A stretch of DNA of 64,000 nucleotides from Haloarcula rubripromontorii (GTDB lineage Archaea; Halobacteriota; Halobacteria; Halobacteriales; Haloarculaceae), in assembly GCF_001280425.1 (NCBI RefSeq), contig NZ_LIUF01000003.1, positions 62,001 to 126,000 on the forward strand, given 5' to 3'. The notes beneath the pieces are model-generated. The model was not told the DNA's origin, made no database searches, and saw only the letters and a list, made by a program, of their open reading frames with translations. Positions 10,588-19,437 of the stretch are shown here, in pieces (position 1 is the first letter of the stretch; every line of letters starts with the position of its first letter). Both the position numbers and the translations under genes were made by a program.

Positions 10588-11286
10588 TCAAATATCTGGT
10601 TGCTCGACATTCGATTCCCAGAACTGGTCGCGTAAGTACCGTTCGTCCATCGCCCTACGACCAGTCAGGCGTGCGACTCGGCCGATAGAAGCCCAGAGTA
10701 ACTGCTGAACGATCTGTGGCGCAATGGTAATCCGTGTCCCGGCTTTGACGTACTCGGCCAGCAACAGTCCCTGAACGAAATCGGGTTCGCCGTATTCGTC
10801 ATCAGCTCCGAGATATCCCTCGTGATCGAGTCCTGCAACCATGTACTGCGTGTCGATTGTCTTCTTCCACGGGACTTCCACCTGGAAGGCAACAAAATCG
10901 TCAGTATCGTTTCTAAAGTAGTGTGGGTCTCCCGGGTCGACCGTGAGTTCCTCTCCGGTAGCGAGGCGCTTGGGACAATCATCAACGACAACAGTCAGTT
11001 CACCTTCGACCGACTGAAACGTCTCTGTACTGCTCGTATGTACGTGCGCCGGCAGTGTCGTGGCCTCTGGACCAAGCCAGACAAGCATGGCGGGAGTGCG
11101 GTTCGCGCCTGATTCCGGGTACCGCAGTATTGTCGACCACATTCCCATGCCCGGACTTGATGCGAGTGCATGGGGGGACTCCGAAAACAGTTCCATAGCA
11201 CGCCCTTCCGGGTCAATTTCGAGCGCCGGCCCCGTGGTCGGCGCTCCGGCGTCGTCAAGTGGTCGGCCTGTAATCTGAGAGGGCAT
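10588..11286 (-). CDS. Cupin-domain protein
   Basis: The central part of this 232-aa protein is a small beta-barrel cupin: LPAHVHTSSTETFQSVEGEL, with the metal-ligand HxH..E pattern, then LTVDPGDPHYFRNDTD, which carries the second cupin motif (residues about 78-130). The C-terminal 90 residues are helical and include QLLWASIGRVARLTG. Members bind a small metabolite or metal, or act as sugar isomerases or dioxygenases; no substrate can be assigned. It is a monocistronic unit on the minus strand, divergent from the ABC transporter operon that starts 240 bp away. Confidence 0.75.
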   Translation of the reverse strand: MPSQITGRPLDDAGAPTTGPALEIDPEGRAMELFSESPHALASSPGMGMWSTILRYPESGANRTPAMLVWLGPEATTLPAHVHTSSTETFQSVEGELTVVVDDCPKRLATGEELTVDPGDPHYFRNDTDDFVAFQVEVPWKKTIDTQYMVAGLDHEGYLGADDEYGEPDFVQGLLLAEYVKAGTRITIAPQIVQQLLWASIGRVARLTGRRAMDERYLRDQFWESNVEQPDI

Positions 11287-11529
11287 AGCCTTATTTTTAA
11301 TTTATCACACATATGGCTGGTGAAAAGAGTCGCTGTTCTGCTCCCTTCGCACGCGAGCGGACGCAGGTATTCTCGGTTACAATATTACAATATTTCACAC
11401 GAGAACGCCGCTGCAGTACCCAGATCTGTAGCATTGTTCGGAGGACTGCGTGCCATCACCGTTGATCTCCACCGCGTTAATATGTTAACTCAGCACACTA
11501 TGTGGCCGGCGAGTCTACGATTATCTGTT

Positions 11530-12942
11530 ATGCAGAATACGGCTACACGGAGGCGCGTTCTCGGCGCGCTCGGTGCCGGTGTTGTCGGACTCAGCGGCTG
11601 TGTCAGTGACGACTCATCCATGACTGAACAGGACGATTCGGACGGCGGGACGACGGACAGCGGCACGAACGGCGAATCGGGCGGCAGTGGCTCGGCACAG
11701 ACAGTTACCATCGGGGTCCTTCAGCCCCGGGCTGGGGACCTGAAATACTACGGCGACCAGGCGCTGTGGGGGTTCCTCTCCGGACTGGCGTACAAGGGCG
11801 GGACGGAGCCGCCGACAGACGCCGGGAGCGGCGAGATAACGGTCACCGCCGGGGACACGGAGTACCGGCTGCTGGTACGGGACACGGAGTTCTCGGCGGA
11901 CACGGCCCAGACAGCGGCGACGAACCTCGTCGAGAACGAGAGTGTGGACCTGCTCGCGGGCTGTACGTCCTCGGCGGCGGCCAGCCGGGTCGTCACGACG
12001 GTCGTCAATCAGGCCCAGGTCCCCATCATGCTCGGCCCGGCGGCGTCGGCCGACATCACATCGAATTCGGATACCTGTAGCGACCTCGTCTACCGGGCCA
12101 GCGAGAACACCGCGATGGACGCCCGCTCGGGCGGGAAGTACGTCGCCAGAGAGACGGACGTGTCGAGCGTCTACCTGTTCGGCGCGGACTACAGCTTCGG
12201 CCGCGCAGTCGTCAACAACTACCGGGACGTGCTCGAAGCCGAGGGCGTCGACATCGTCGGTGAGCGCTTCGTCGAACAGGGCTACGCCGAGTGGGACGGC
12301 CTGCTAGACAACGCCGAGGAAGCCGGGGCCGAGGGTGTCGTCGGCGGGTTCACCGTCGCCACCCTCCCGGCGATGTTCAACGCCTTCCTCTCGGGTGAGT
12401 ATTCCTATCGGGTGTTTGGCGGCTTCGCCACCCGAATCACCAACAGCGTCGTCGGCGGGACGATGCAAAGCGTACTCGGCGAACCGCTGACCGAGGAGAA
12501 GATACGGAATTCACGGCTGGGACCGTTCACGACCCGCTACCACTGGAACCAGTATGACAATCCGATCAACGACGCGTTCGTCGAGCGGTACACCACTGCT
12601 TACGGCGTTGTTCCGGACCTGTTCTCGGCGGGGACGTTCACGGGCGCGTCGGCGATTCACCAGGCCATCCAGGAGAGCGGATCGACCGAGGGTGCGGACA
12701 TCGCCGATGCCCTGAAGGGGATGACCGTCACCGACACGCCGAAAGGCGAGAACGGCTACAGTTTCCAGTCGTACAACAACCAGGCGCGGTCGGCGATGAC
12801 CGTCGCCAACCCGATTCCGACGACCGACGAGTGGGCCGACAACTGGGGCGCGGCCATCATGCCCGGCGAACCGCTGGCCCGCATCAGCGCCGACGAGACG
12901 ACCATCCCGAAGGACAGCGACCAGATGGGCTGTTCACTGTAG
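11530..12942 (+). CDS. Branched-chain-type ABC transporter substrate-binding lipoprotein
   Basis: I place the start at the ATG at 11530, giving 470 aa with a Tat lipoprotein signal: RRRVLGALGAGVVGLSGC, a twin arginine and a lipobox with Cys. A Ser/Thr/Asp-rich linker (about residues 25-60) leads to a type-I periplasmic binding fold (VTIGVLQPRAGDLKYYG, LVENESVDLLAGCTSSAAA, SVYLFGADYSFGRAVV) as in LivJ and amide or urea-binding AmiC/UrtA proteins. Longer in-frame starts upstream would bury the signal peptide. It is the first gene of an operon with two ATPases, two permeases, a hydrolase and an acyl-CoA ligase, so the ligand is probably a carboxylate or ester rather than simply leucine. Confidence 0.9.
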   Translation: MQNTATRRRVLGALGAGVVGLSGCVSDDSSMTEQDDSDGGTTDSGTNGESGGSGSAQTVTIGVLQPRAGDLKYYGDQALWGFLSGLAYKGGTEPPTDAGSGEITVTAGDTEYRLLVRDTEFSADTAQTAATNLVENESVDLLAGCTSSAAASRVVTTVVNQAQVPIMLGPAASADITSNSDTCSDLVYRASENTAMDARSGGKYVARETDVSSVYLFGADYSFGRAVVNNYRDVLEAEGVDIVGERFVEQGYAEWDGLLDNAEEAGAEGVVGGFTVATLPAMFNAFLSGEYSYRVFGGFATRITNSVVGGTMQSVLGEPLTEEKIRNSRLGPFTTRYHWNQYDNPINDAFVERYTTAYGVVPDLFSAGTFTGASAIHQAIQESGSTEGADIADALKGMTVTDTPKGENGYSFQSYNNQARSAMTVANPIPTTDEWADNWGAAIMPGEPLARISADETTIPKDSDQMGCSL

Positions 12943-12944
12943 GT

Positions 12945-13754
12945 ATGCTCAGAACACAGGGACTGACAAGAGAGTTCGGGGGACTCACTGCCGTCGACAG
13001 CGTCGACTTCGAACTCGACACCGAACTCTGCTCGCTCATCGGCCCGAACGGGGCCGGCAAGACGACGTTCTTCAATCTGCTGACCGGGACCCTCTCGCCC
13101 ACCGAGGGGACGGTCGAACTCCGACGTGACGGACAGTGGGAGGATATCACCGACGCGTCGCCCCACGAGACGGCCAGCAAGGGTCTCCACCGCTCCTATC
13201 AGGTGACGAACGTCTTCCCCAACAGCACGGTCTTGGAGAACGTCCGGGTCGCTGAACAGGCCCACAGTGACGCCGCCACGACGTTCTGGCGAAACGTCGA
13301 CCACTACGACGAGTTCACCGAGCGTGCCCACGAGCTGCTTGACCGGGTCGGGCTCGCCCATCGGGCCGAGGACCTCGCAAGCACGCTGAGCCACGGCGCA
13401 AAGCGCAAGCTCGAAGTCGCCATCGCGCTGGCCGGCGACCCCGCCGTACTCCTGCTCGACGAGCCAAACGCCGGCGTCTCTTCGGAGAGTGTCGACGAAA
13501 TCCGGGACCTCATCGAAGCGGTGGCGGAGGACTACCCGGTCCTGCTGGTCGAGCACAACATGGACATCGTGATGGGCGTCTCCGACCGCGTTGTCGTCCT
13601 GCACCAGGGGGCGGTCATCGCAGACGGGCCACCAGCAGAGGTGCGGGCTAACCCCGACGTACAGTCGGCGTACCTCGGCGGCTACGAGCCGGGCAGTCTG
13701 GACGACGGCACGACGACCGGGTCCGATACGGACGCGGGGGAGGGGACGGCGTGA
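12945..13754 (+). CDS. livG: ABC transporter ATPase, LivG type
   Basis: This 269-aa ATPase has Walker A (GPNGAGKTT, near residue 33), the Q-loop region LHRSYQVTNVFPN, the signature LSHGAKRKLEVAIAL and Walker B (AVLLLDEPNAG). The signature differs slightly from the usual LSYGQQRRLE of LivG. The start is the ATG three bases after the lipoprotein stop. The last base overlaps the GTG of the next ATPase. It drives import through the LivH/LivM-like pair. The C-terminus carries a short acidic Gly/Thr/Asp tail. Confidence 0.92.
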   Translation: MLRTQGLTREFGGLTAVDSVDFELDTELCSLIGPNGAGKTTFFNLLTGTLSPTEGTVELRRDGQWEDITDASPHETASKGLHRSYQVTNVFPNSTVLENVRVAEQAHSDAATTFWRNVDHYDEFTERAHELLDRVGLAHRAEDLASTLSHGAKRKLEVAIALAGDPAVLLLDEPNAGVSSESVDEIRDLIEAVAEDYPVLLVEHNMDIVMGVSDRVVVLHQGAVIADGPPAEVRANPDVQSAYLGGYEPGSLDDGTTTGSDTDAGEGTA

Positions 13755-14449
13755 GCCTGCTCGAACTGAACGGCGTCCACACCTACTACGGCGACAGCCA
13801 CATCCTCGAAGGCGTCGACCTCTCCGTCGAGGCGGGGGAAGTGGTCGCGCTCGCCGGCCGCAACGGCGTGGGCAAGACCACCACACTCCGGACGATTCTG
13901 CAACTGACCCCGCCCCGCGAGGGGTCGATTACCTTCCGCGACGAGTCGCTGGTCGGCCTGGAGACACACGAAGTCGCCGAGCGCGGACTGGGATGGATTC
14001 CGGAGGACCGTCGGATGTTCAGCCAGCTCACGGTCGAGGAAAACCTCCGGGCGGCGATTCCTGACCCCGACGACGTGGGTGACGGCCTCCGGCTGGCCTT
14101 CGAGTCGTTCCCTATCCTCGAAGAGCGGCGGGGTCAGGACGCCGGCACCCTGTCGGGCGGGCAACAGCAGATGCTCGCCATCGCCCGCGGGCTGGTCGGC
14201 GACAACGACCTCCTGCTGGTCGACGAGCCGAGCGAGGGGCTGGCCCCCCAAATCGTCGCCGACGTGGCCGAGGCGCTGTCGAACGCGAGCGAGGACGTGA
14301 CGATGCTGCTGGTCGAACAGAACCTCCCCTTAGCGCTTGACCTGGCCGACCGGTTCTACATCCTCGACAAAGGCCGTGTCGTCGATGACGGCGAGACGGC
14401 AGCGGTGACGGCCGACGACGAACGGTTCAGGAGGTATCTGTCGGCATGA
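13751..14449 (+). CDS. livF: ABC transporter ATPase, LivF type
   Basis: This 232-aa ATPase starts at a GTG overlapping the previous stop by four bases (GTGA). It has Walker A (GRNGVGKTTTLRTI), WIPEDRRMFSQLTVEENL, the ABC signature TLSGGQQQMLAIARGL and Walker B (LLLVDEPSEGLAPQI), all characteristic of LivF. It pairs with the LivG-type ATPase just upstream. Its stop overlaps the permease start (ATGA). Confidence 0.94.
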   Translation: MSLLELNGVHTYYGDSHILEGVDLSVEAGEVVALAGRNGVGKTTTLRTILQLTPPREGSITFRDESLVGLETHEVAERGLGWIPEDRRMFSQLTVEENLRAAIPDPDDVGDGLRLAFESFPILEERRGQDAGTLSGGQQQMLAIARGLVGDNDLLLVDEPSEGLAPQIVADVAEALSNASEDVTMLLVEQNLPLALDLADRFYILDKGRVVDDGETAAVTADDERFRRYLSA

Positions 14450-15435
14450 TCGTCGAAGCCCTCGCGGAGTTTCTGACGCTCGGCGAACTCGGCGGCGTCA
14501 TCGTCAATGGCCTCGCCAAGTCGGCGCTGTACGTCATGATAGCAAGCGGCCTCACACTCATCTTCGGCCTCATGGGCGTGCTGAACTTCGCGCACGGGTC
14601 GCTGACGATGGTCGGCGCATATCTCGGCGGCCTCCTGATGGTCGTCACGGTCACCGGCGGGACAGCGCCGCTGACCCGCCTCGGTCTGTTCTTCGTCGCC
14701 ATCGTCGTCGTGTTCGCGCTGTTGACGGTGCTTGGCGGGGCCATCGAGACGACTATCATCCGGCCGCTGTACGACCGGCCGCCGATATACCAGATCCTGC
14801 TGACGTTCGGCTTGACACTCGTCATTGAGGAGCTCGTCCGTATCGTGCTGGGTGTCTATGACCTCCAGCCGCTGTCGGACTGGCAGGCCGCCCTAGCGAC
14901 CAAGCCGCAGTTCCTCCGGGAACCGGTCGCCCTCGGTCCCGTCAGCGCCGGCTGGATGTCGCTGTTCCAGATACTCCTCGGAATGATCACGGTGGTCGGC
15001 ATCTGGGCGTTCCTTACGAAGACCCGGTACGGCCTGTACATCCGGGCCGGGAGCGAAGACGCGGAGATGGCGTCGGCGCTCGGCATCGACGTGCGCCAGG
15101 TGTTCACCGTCGTCTTTGCGCTCGGTATCGGGCTGGCCGGCGTGGCCGGCACGCTCCTGATGTGGGACCCGACGTGGGGCGCGAGCGTCCCGCTCGCGGC
15201 CGAGACGCTGTTGCCGGCGTTCATCGTCGTCATCGTCGGCGGCCTCGGGACGTTCCGGGGCACCGTCGCCGCCGCCCTCGTGGTGGGGATGGCCGACGCG
15301 GTGACGACCTGGTGGTTCCAGAACGCCATCCAGTTCACCGGCCTGCCGGAACTCGTGCTGTTTCTGGTCCTCGTGGTGACGCTTATCGTCCGCCCGCAGG
15401 GCCTGTTCGGCGTCGAGGAGGTGGGGGGCCATTAG
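14446..15435 (+). CDS. livH: Branched-chain-type ABC transporter permease, LivH type
   Basis: This 329-aa integral membrane protein has about eight hydrophobic helices and the LivH features GLTLIFGLMGVLNFAHGSL near the N-terminus and the EAA-like cytoplasmic loop TRYGLYIRAGSEDAEMASAL. It forms the translocation pore with the LivM-type protein that follows. It shares a four-base overlap with livF. Confidence 0.92.
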   Translation: MIVEALAEFLTLGELGGVIVNGLAKSALYVMIASGLTLIFGLMGVLNFAHGSLTMVGAYLGGLLMVVTVTGGTAPLTRLGLFFVAIVVVFALLTVLGGAIETTIIRPLYDRPPIYQILLTFGLTLVIEELVRIVLGVYDLQPLSDWQAALATKPQFLREPVALGPVSAGWMSLFQILLGMITVVGIWAFLTKTRYGLYIRAGSEDAEMASALGIDVRQVFTVVFALGIGLAGVAGTLLMWDPTWGASVPLAAETLLPAFIVVIVGGLGTFRGTVAAALVVGMADAVTTWWFQNAIQFTGLPELVLFLVLVVTLIVRPQGLFGVEEVGGH

Positions 15436-15487
15436 CACCGAAACCGAGGCCGACGCCGAGGCGTCGTCCGAGCCACCGGCGACGACT

Positions 15488-16735
15488 GTGGAAACGGAAT
15501 GGCCCCGCGACTACGTGCGAGACCACACTGCTCACATCCTCGTCATTGCCCTGCTGGCGCTGTACCCGCCGGTGTATCACACGCTGTTGAACTCACCGGT
15601 CAGCGCCGAGACGCAGATGCTCCTGCCGACGGTGGAGACGATGGTCGGCGTGTTGTACTTCGGTCTCTTTGCCATTTCGTTTGACTTCATCAGCGGCTAC
15701 ACCGGCTACCTGTCGTTCGGCCACGCGGTGTTCTACGGCACCGGCGCGTACGCGGTCATCCTCATCGCCAACGGGAAGATGCCGCTGCTTGGTCCCGGGA
15801 CGCCGTTCATGCTGTCGTTGCTGGTCGGCGGTCTCATCGCCATTGTGCTGGCGATACTTGTCGGCCTCGTTTCGTTCCGGCTCTCGGGCGTCTACTTCGC
15901 GATGATCACGCTCGGCTTCGCGCAGGTGTTCTACGTGTTTGTCCGCGGCTGGGACTATGTGGCGACCAACCCCCGGGATGGCCCCGCGGTCGGGCCAAGC
16001 CACGCCGAGGGGTTCCAGATCGGGATTCCCGGCATCGACCAGCTCTCGCTGTCTATCGGCGTCCTCACCGGTGACGAGATCGCCCTCCTTGGGTCGACGC
16101 TGTCCGGGACAGAAGTGTCCTACTACATGATCGGCCTCGTCGTCCTGGCCTGCTACTTCGCGATGCAGCGTATCATCCACTCTCCCTTCGGCCGCGTGAT
16201 GATCGCCATCCGAGAAAACGAGGAGCGCGCTATCGCCATCGGCTACAACACGTATCTGTACAAGCTCGGAGCCTTCGCCATCAGCGGGTTCTTCGCCGCT
16301 GTCGCTGGCGGCTTGTTCGCCGGCTTCAAGCGCTCGGCCAGCCCGGAGAACTCATTTTACTTCCTGGTGACCGGCGACGCGCTGCTGGCGAGTATCATCG
16401 GCGGCTTTGGCACGCTCGCCGGGTCGCTGTATGGCCACCTGTTCGACGAAACGGTGAGAGAGTTCCTCTCGAAGGCCGGGCAGGGCGGCGGCCTGTTGCC
16501 CTATCTCCGCGCGCTGCTGGGCCAGGAGACGCTGGATGCCACGCTGCTCGGCGAGACGACCATCGGCGGTCTCATCGACCTGCTGTTGAACGGCCACGCG
16601 AGCCTCTACGTCGGCCTCGTGTTCGTGCTGTTCGTCCTCTACGTCCCCGACGGCCTGCTCGGGACGCTCCGGACGCGTCTCGGCGGGACGTTCGCCGAGG
16701 CGTTGCCTGCAAAGCTCTGGGGTGATTCGGAATGA
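15488..16735 (+). CDS. livM: Branched-chain-type ABC transporter permease, LivM type
   Basis: This 415-aa permease has multiple membrane helices, ISFDFISGYTGYLSFGHAVF (the LivM counterpart of the LivH NFAHG motif) and the cytoplasmic loop SPFGRVMIAIRENEERAIAI. The start used is GTG at 15488. The same frame is open for about 65 bases upstream without an ATG or GTG, so an unusual earlier start is possible. Near residue 320 there is an extended loop (KAGQGGGLLPYLRALLGQE) longer than in typical LivM. The stop overlaps a 51-aa microgene by four bases. Confidence 0.9.
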   Translation: METEWPRDYVRDHTAHILVIALLALYPPVYHTLLNSPVSAETQMLLPTVETMVGVLYFGLFAISFDFISGYTGYLSFGHAVFYGTGAYAVILIANGKMPLLGPGTPFMLSLLVGGLIAIVLAILVGLVSFRLSGVYFAMITLGFAQVFYVFVRGWDYVATNPRDGPAVGPSHAEGFQIGIPGIDQLSLSIGVLTGDEIALLGSTLSGTEVSYYMIGLVVLACYFAMQRIIHSPFGRVMIAIRENEERAIAIGYNTYLYKLGAFAISGFFAAVAGGLFAGFKRSASPENSFYFLVTGDALLASIIGGFGTLAGSLYGHLFDETVREFLSKAGQGGGLLPYLRALLGQETLDATLLGETTIGGLIDLLLNGHASLYVGLVFVLFVLYVPDGLLGTLRTRLGGTFAEALPAKLWGDSE

Positions 16736-16887
16736 CGAAACCCGTAAAAACGACCACTGAGCCGCCAGACCGTACGACGACTTGGGCGTGGGCCGGCCCC
16801 GCACCGCCTAGCTATCTCACAGAGACGTATCGCCAGCGGGACGACACGCCCCGCAACCGACCGAAGACGGAGCCAGTAGATCAATGA
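16732..16887 (+). CDS. 51-aa microprotein within the importer operon
   Basis: This short frame begins with an ATG overlapping the livM stop (ATGA) and ends with a TGA overlapping the ATG of the hydrolase gene, so it is coupled on both sides. The product starts MTKPVKTTTEPPDRTTTW, is hydrophilic and rich in Thr, Pro and Arg, contains WAWAGPAPPSYLTETY in the middle and has no membrane segment or metal motif. I do not recognise a family. The exact four-base overlaps at both ends are the main evidence that it is translated. Confidence 0.6.
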   Translation: MTKPVKTTTEPPDRTTTWAWAGPAPPSYLTETYRQRDDTPRNRPKTEPVDQ

Positions 16888-17738
16888 GTACGGAACCGGA
16901 CCACTTGAAGGATATCCAACCAGAACGAGTCAGTATGCAATACGCGACCAACGACGGCGTCGATATCGCCTACGAACGCGAGGGGCCGCCCGACGCCGAA
17001 ACCGTCGTCTTCGTCGAGGGTATCGGCTACGGCCGCTGGATGTGGCTGTGGCAACAGGAGGCGCTCGTCGAGGCGTACGAGACCATCGTGTGGGACAACC
17101 GCGGCACCGGGGACTCCGACGAACCCGAGGGGCCGTACACGATGAGTCAGATGGCGGGAGACCTAGAGGCCGTCCTCGACGACGCCGGCGTCGAGCAGGC
17201 CCACATCGTCGGGGCCAGTATGGGCGGGATGATCGCCCAGCAGTACGCGCTGGAGTACGACCGCGCCGAGTCACTGACGCTCATGTGTACCTCGCCGGGC
17301 GGTCCCGACGCCGAGCCGGTCCCCAAGGAGACACAGCGGCGGATGTTCGATGTGCCTGAGGACCTCGACAAACGGGAACTCCGGCGGTACAAGATGCAGC
17401 CCGCGCTCTCGGAGTCGTTCATGGATACCCACGAGGACCTCATCGAACGCATCATCGACTGGCGCATCGACAGCGACGCCAGCGACCGGGCGCTGGAATG
17501 GCAAGGTGCGGCGGTCCAGGCGTTTGACGCGTCGGACCGCCTCAGCGAGATCACAGTTCCGGCCCTCGTCATCCACGGGACCGCCGACGAAGTGGTTCCT
17601 TACGAGAACGGGGAACTGCTGGCCCGCGGGCTACCACACGCCGACTTCGTCACCGTCCACGGCGGCCCGCATCTGCTGTTCATCGAGGAGTACGAGCGCG
17701 TCAACACACAGATCCGGGAGTTCATCGACGATGTCTGA
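16884..17738 (+). CDS. Alpha/beta hydrolase
   Basis: This 284-aa alpha/beta-hydrolase fold enzyme has the oxyanion and nucleophile elements WDNRGTGDSDEP and the elbow VGASMGGMIAQQYA (Ser about residue 111), the acid in VIHGTADEVVPYENG and the histidine in TVHGGPHLLFIEEYE. It resembles carboxylic-ester hydrolases and 3-oxoadipate enol-lactonase-like proteins. It sits between the importer genes and an acyl-CoA ligase and overlaps both neighbours, so it may hydrolyse an imported ester, lactone or amide before CoA activation. The substrate is not determined. Confidence 0.88.
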   Translation: MSTEPDHLKDIQPERVSMQYATNDGVDIAYEREGPPDAETVVFVEGIGYGRWMWLWQQEALVEAYETIVWDNRGTGDSDEPEGPYTMSQMAGDLEAVLDDAGVEQAHIVGASMGGMIAQQYALEYDRAESLTLMCTSPGGPDAEPVPKETQRRMFDVPEDLDKRELRRYKMQPALSESFMDTHEDLIERIIDWRIDSDASDRALEWQGAAVQAFDASDRLSEITVPALVIHGTADEVVPYENGELLARGLPHADFVTVHGGPHLLFIEEYERVNTQIREFIDDV

Positions 17739-19353
17739 GAGCGCTCCACAGGAGTGGGTCGGTGCCTGGAGCGAGCGTCGGGCCGCACTCACGCCGGACC
17801 GCGAGGGACTGGTCGACGCGACGACCGGCGAGCGGTTCACCTACGCCGAACTGGACCGGCGAGCGAACCGGGCCGCTCGCTTTCTCCGGCGGTACGGCGT
17901 CGGCGACGACGATACCGTCGCCGTCGTCTCGCGGAACCGCTCCGCCGTCGTCGACCTGTTCTTCGCCACCGGCAAGACCGGGAGCCGGCTGGCACCGCTG
18001 TCCCACCGGCTCGCGCCCCCCGAACTCGCCGAACTCCTTGACCGCGTTGACCCGGCAATCATCGTTTTCGAGGCTCCTTTCGCCGAGACTGTCTCGACGG
18101 CGCTGGAGAAAGCAAACACGGCGGCCCCCAAACTCATCCATCTCGAAACCGCCACCGACGGCGCGTCCTCAGCCGCCACGCTCGACAGTACGCCCTACGC
18201 TTCGGCCCTCCCCGAGGACGACACGCCCGTCGAGACGGCGACGCCGGCCCCCGGCGACACGCACCTCCTCCTGCACACCGGCGGGTCGACTGGGACGCCA
18301 AAGGAGACGGAGATCACCCACCGCGGCATCGTCTGGAACTCCCTGAACACGATCACGGCCTGGGGACTGCGTGAGGACGACGTGACGCCGATGGTGTTCC
18401 CGATGTTCCACACCGGCGGCTGGAACGTCCTCACCGTCCCGCTGTGGCACATCGGTGGGACAGTCGTCATTGCCCGCGAGTTCGACCCCGGCGACGTACT
18501 GGAGATCATCGACGCGGAGGGCGGGACGGTGCTGGTCGCCGTCCCCGCTGTGCTACGAATGATGACAGACCACGACGGCTGGGAAGCGACGGACCTCTCG
18601 ACGCTCCGCTTCGCCAAGTCCGGCGGCGGCCCCTGCCGCAGGAGCGTGATGGAGACGTGGTGGGACCGCGGTGTCGACCTCTCGCAGGGGTACGGCCTCA
18701 CTGAATGCGGCCCGAACAACTTCGCGATGCCCGAGGGCTGGCCCCGCGAGAAGGCCGATTCCGTCGGCAAGCCGGCGATGCACGTCGACGCCAGGGTGGT
18801 CGCGCCTGACGATGCGGGCGATGGCGACAATCATACCAACCAACGAGAGCCAGTCGACCCCGGCACCGTCGGCGAACTCCAGTTGCGCTCGCCCCACGCC
18901 GCGACGGGCTACCTCGACAACCCCGATGCCACCGCCGAGACGTTCGGCGACGGCTGGGTGTCGACCGGCGACCTCGCCCGTGTCGACGCGGACGGCTACT
19001 ACTACATCGAAGGTCGCACCAAGCATATGTTCGTCAGCGGCGGCGAGAACGTCTATCCCGCAGAAGTCGAGGACGCTATCGCCGACCATCCATCAGTCGG
19101 TGAAGTCGTCGTGATTCCGGTCTCCGACGACAGGTGGGGACAGGTCGGGAAGGCCGTTATCGAACCTGCGGCCGATAGCAGGACGGGCGGGGCCGACGAC
19201 CGGCCGCTGACGCTCGATGGCCTCCGGGCGTTCCTTGACGACCGACTAGCCCGATACAAACACCCCCGCGAGATTGCGTTCATCGAGGCAATGCCGACCA
19301 GCGGTCCGGACAAGATCGACCGAGGTGCAATCTCGGATCGATTCGGGACATAA
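17731..19353 (+). CDS. Acyl-CoA synthetase (AMP-forming ligase)
   Basis: I place the start at the ATG at 17731, giving 540 aa and an eight-base overlap with the hydrolase. ANL-family motifs are present: the P-loop HTGGSTGTPKETEITHRG (about residue 182), YGLTECGPNNF (about 323), DGWVSTGDLARVDADGYYYI (about 408), the hinge GRTKHMFVSGGENVYP and the catalytic Lys near the end (TSGPDKIDRG). It activates a carboxylic acid to its CoA thioester using ATP. The context suggests it acts on the acid taken up by the adjacent importer. Residues before RGAI look complete for the family. Confidence 0.9.
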   Translation: MSESAPQEWVGAWSERRAALTPDREGLVDATTGERFTYAELDRRANRAARFLRRYGVGDDDTVAVVSRNRSAVVDLFFATGKTGSRLAPLSHRLAPPELAELLDRVDPAIIVFEAPFAETVSTALEKANTAAPKLIHLETATDGASSAATLDSTPYASALPEDDTPVETATPAPGDTHLLLHTGGSTGTPKETEITHRGIVWNSLNTITAWGLREDDVTPMVFPMFHTGGWNVLTVPLWHIGGTVVIAREFDPGDVLEIIDAEGGTVLVAVPAVLRMMTDHDGWEATDLSTLRFAKSGGGPCRRSVMETWWDRGVDLSQGYGLTECGPNNFAMPEGWPREKADSVGKPAMHVDARVVAPDDAGDGDNHTNQREPVDPGTVGELQLRSPHAATGYLDNPDATAETFGDGWVSTGDLARVDADGYYYIEGRTKHMFVSGGENVYPAEVEDAIADHPSVGEVVVIPVSDDRWGQVGKAVIEPAADSRTGGADDRPLTLDGLRAFLDDRLARYKHPREIAFIEAMPTSGPDKIDRGAISDRFGT

Positions 19354-19437
19354 TCCAGCAATGCAGGTGTATCTTCAAGAGGGGGGATGCAGTTCTATTT
19401 ACACAAGATGCCTGACACATATGCGACCGCAGATTCG

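Noticed and set aside
12756-13886. 376-aa minus-strand frame over livG
   Set aside because: Low-complexity Arg-rich start and no motif; it is antisense to a clear ABC ATPase.
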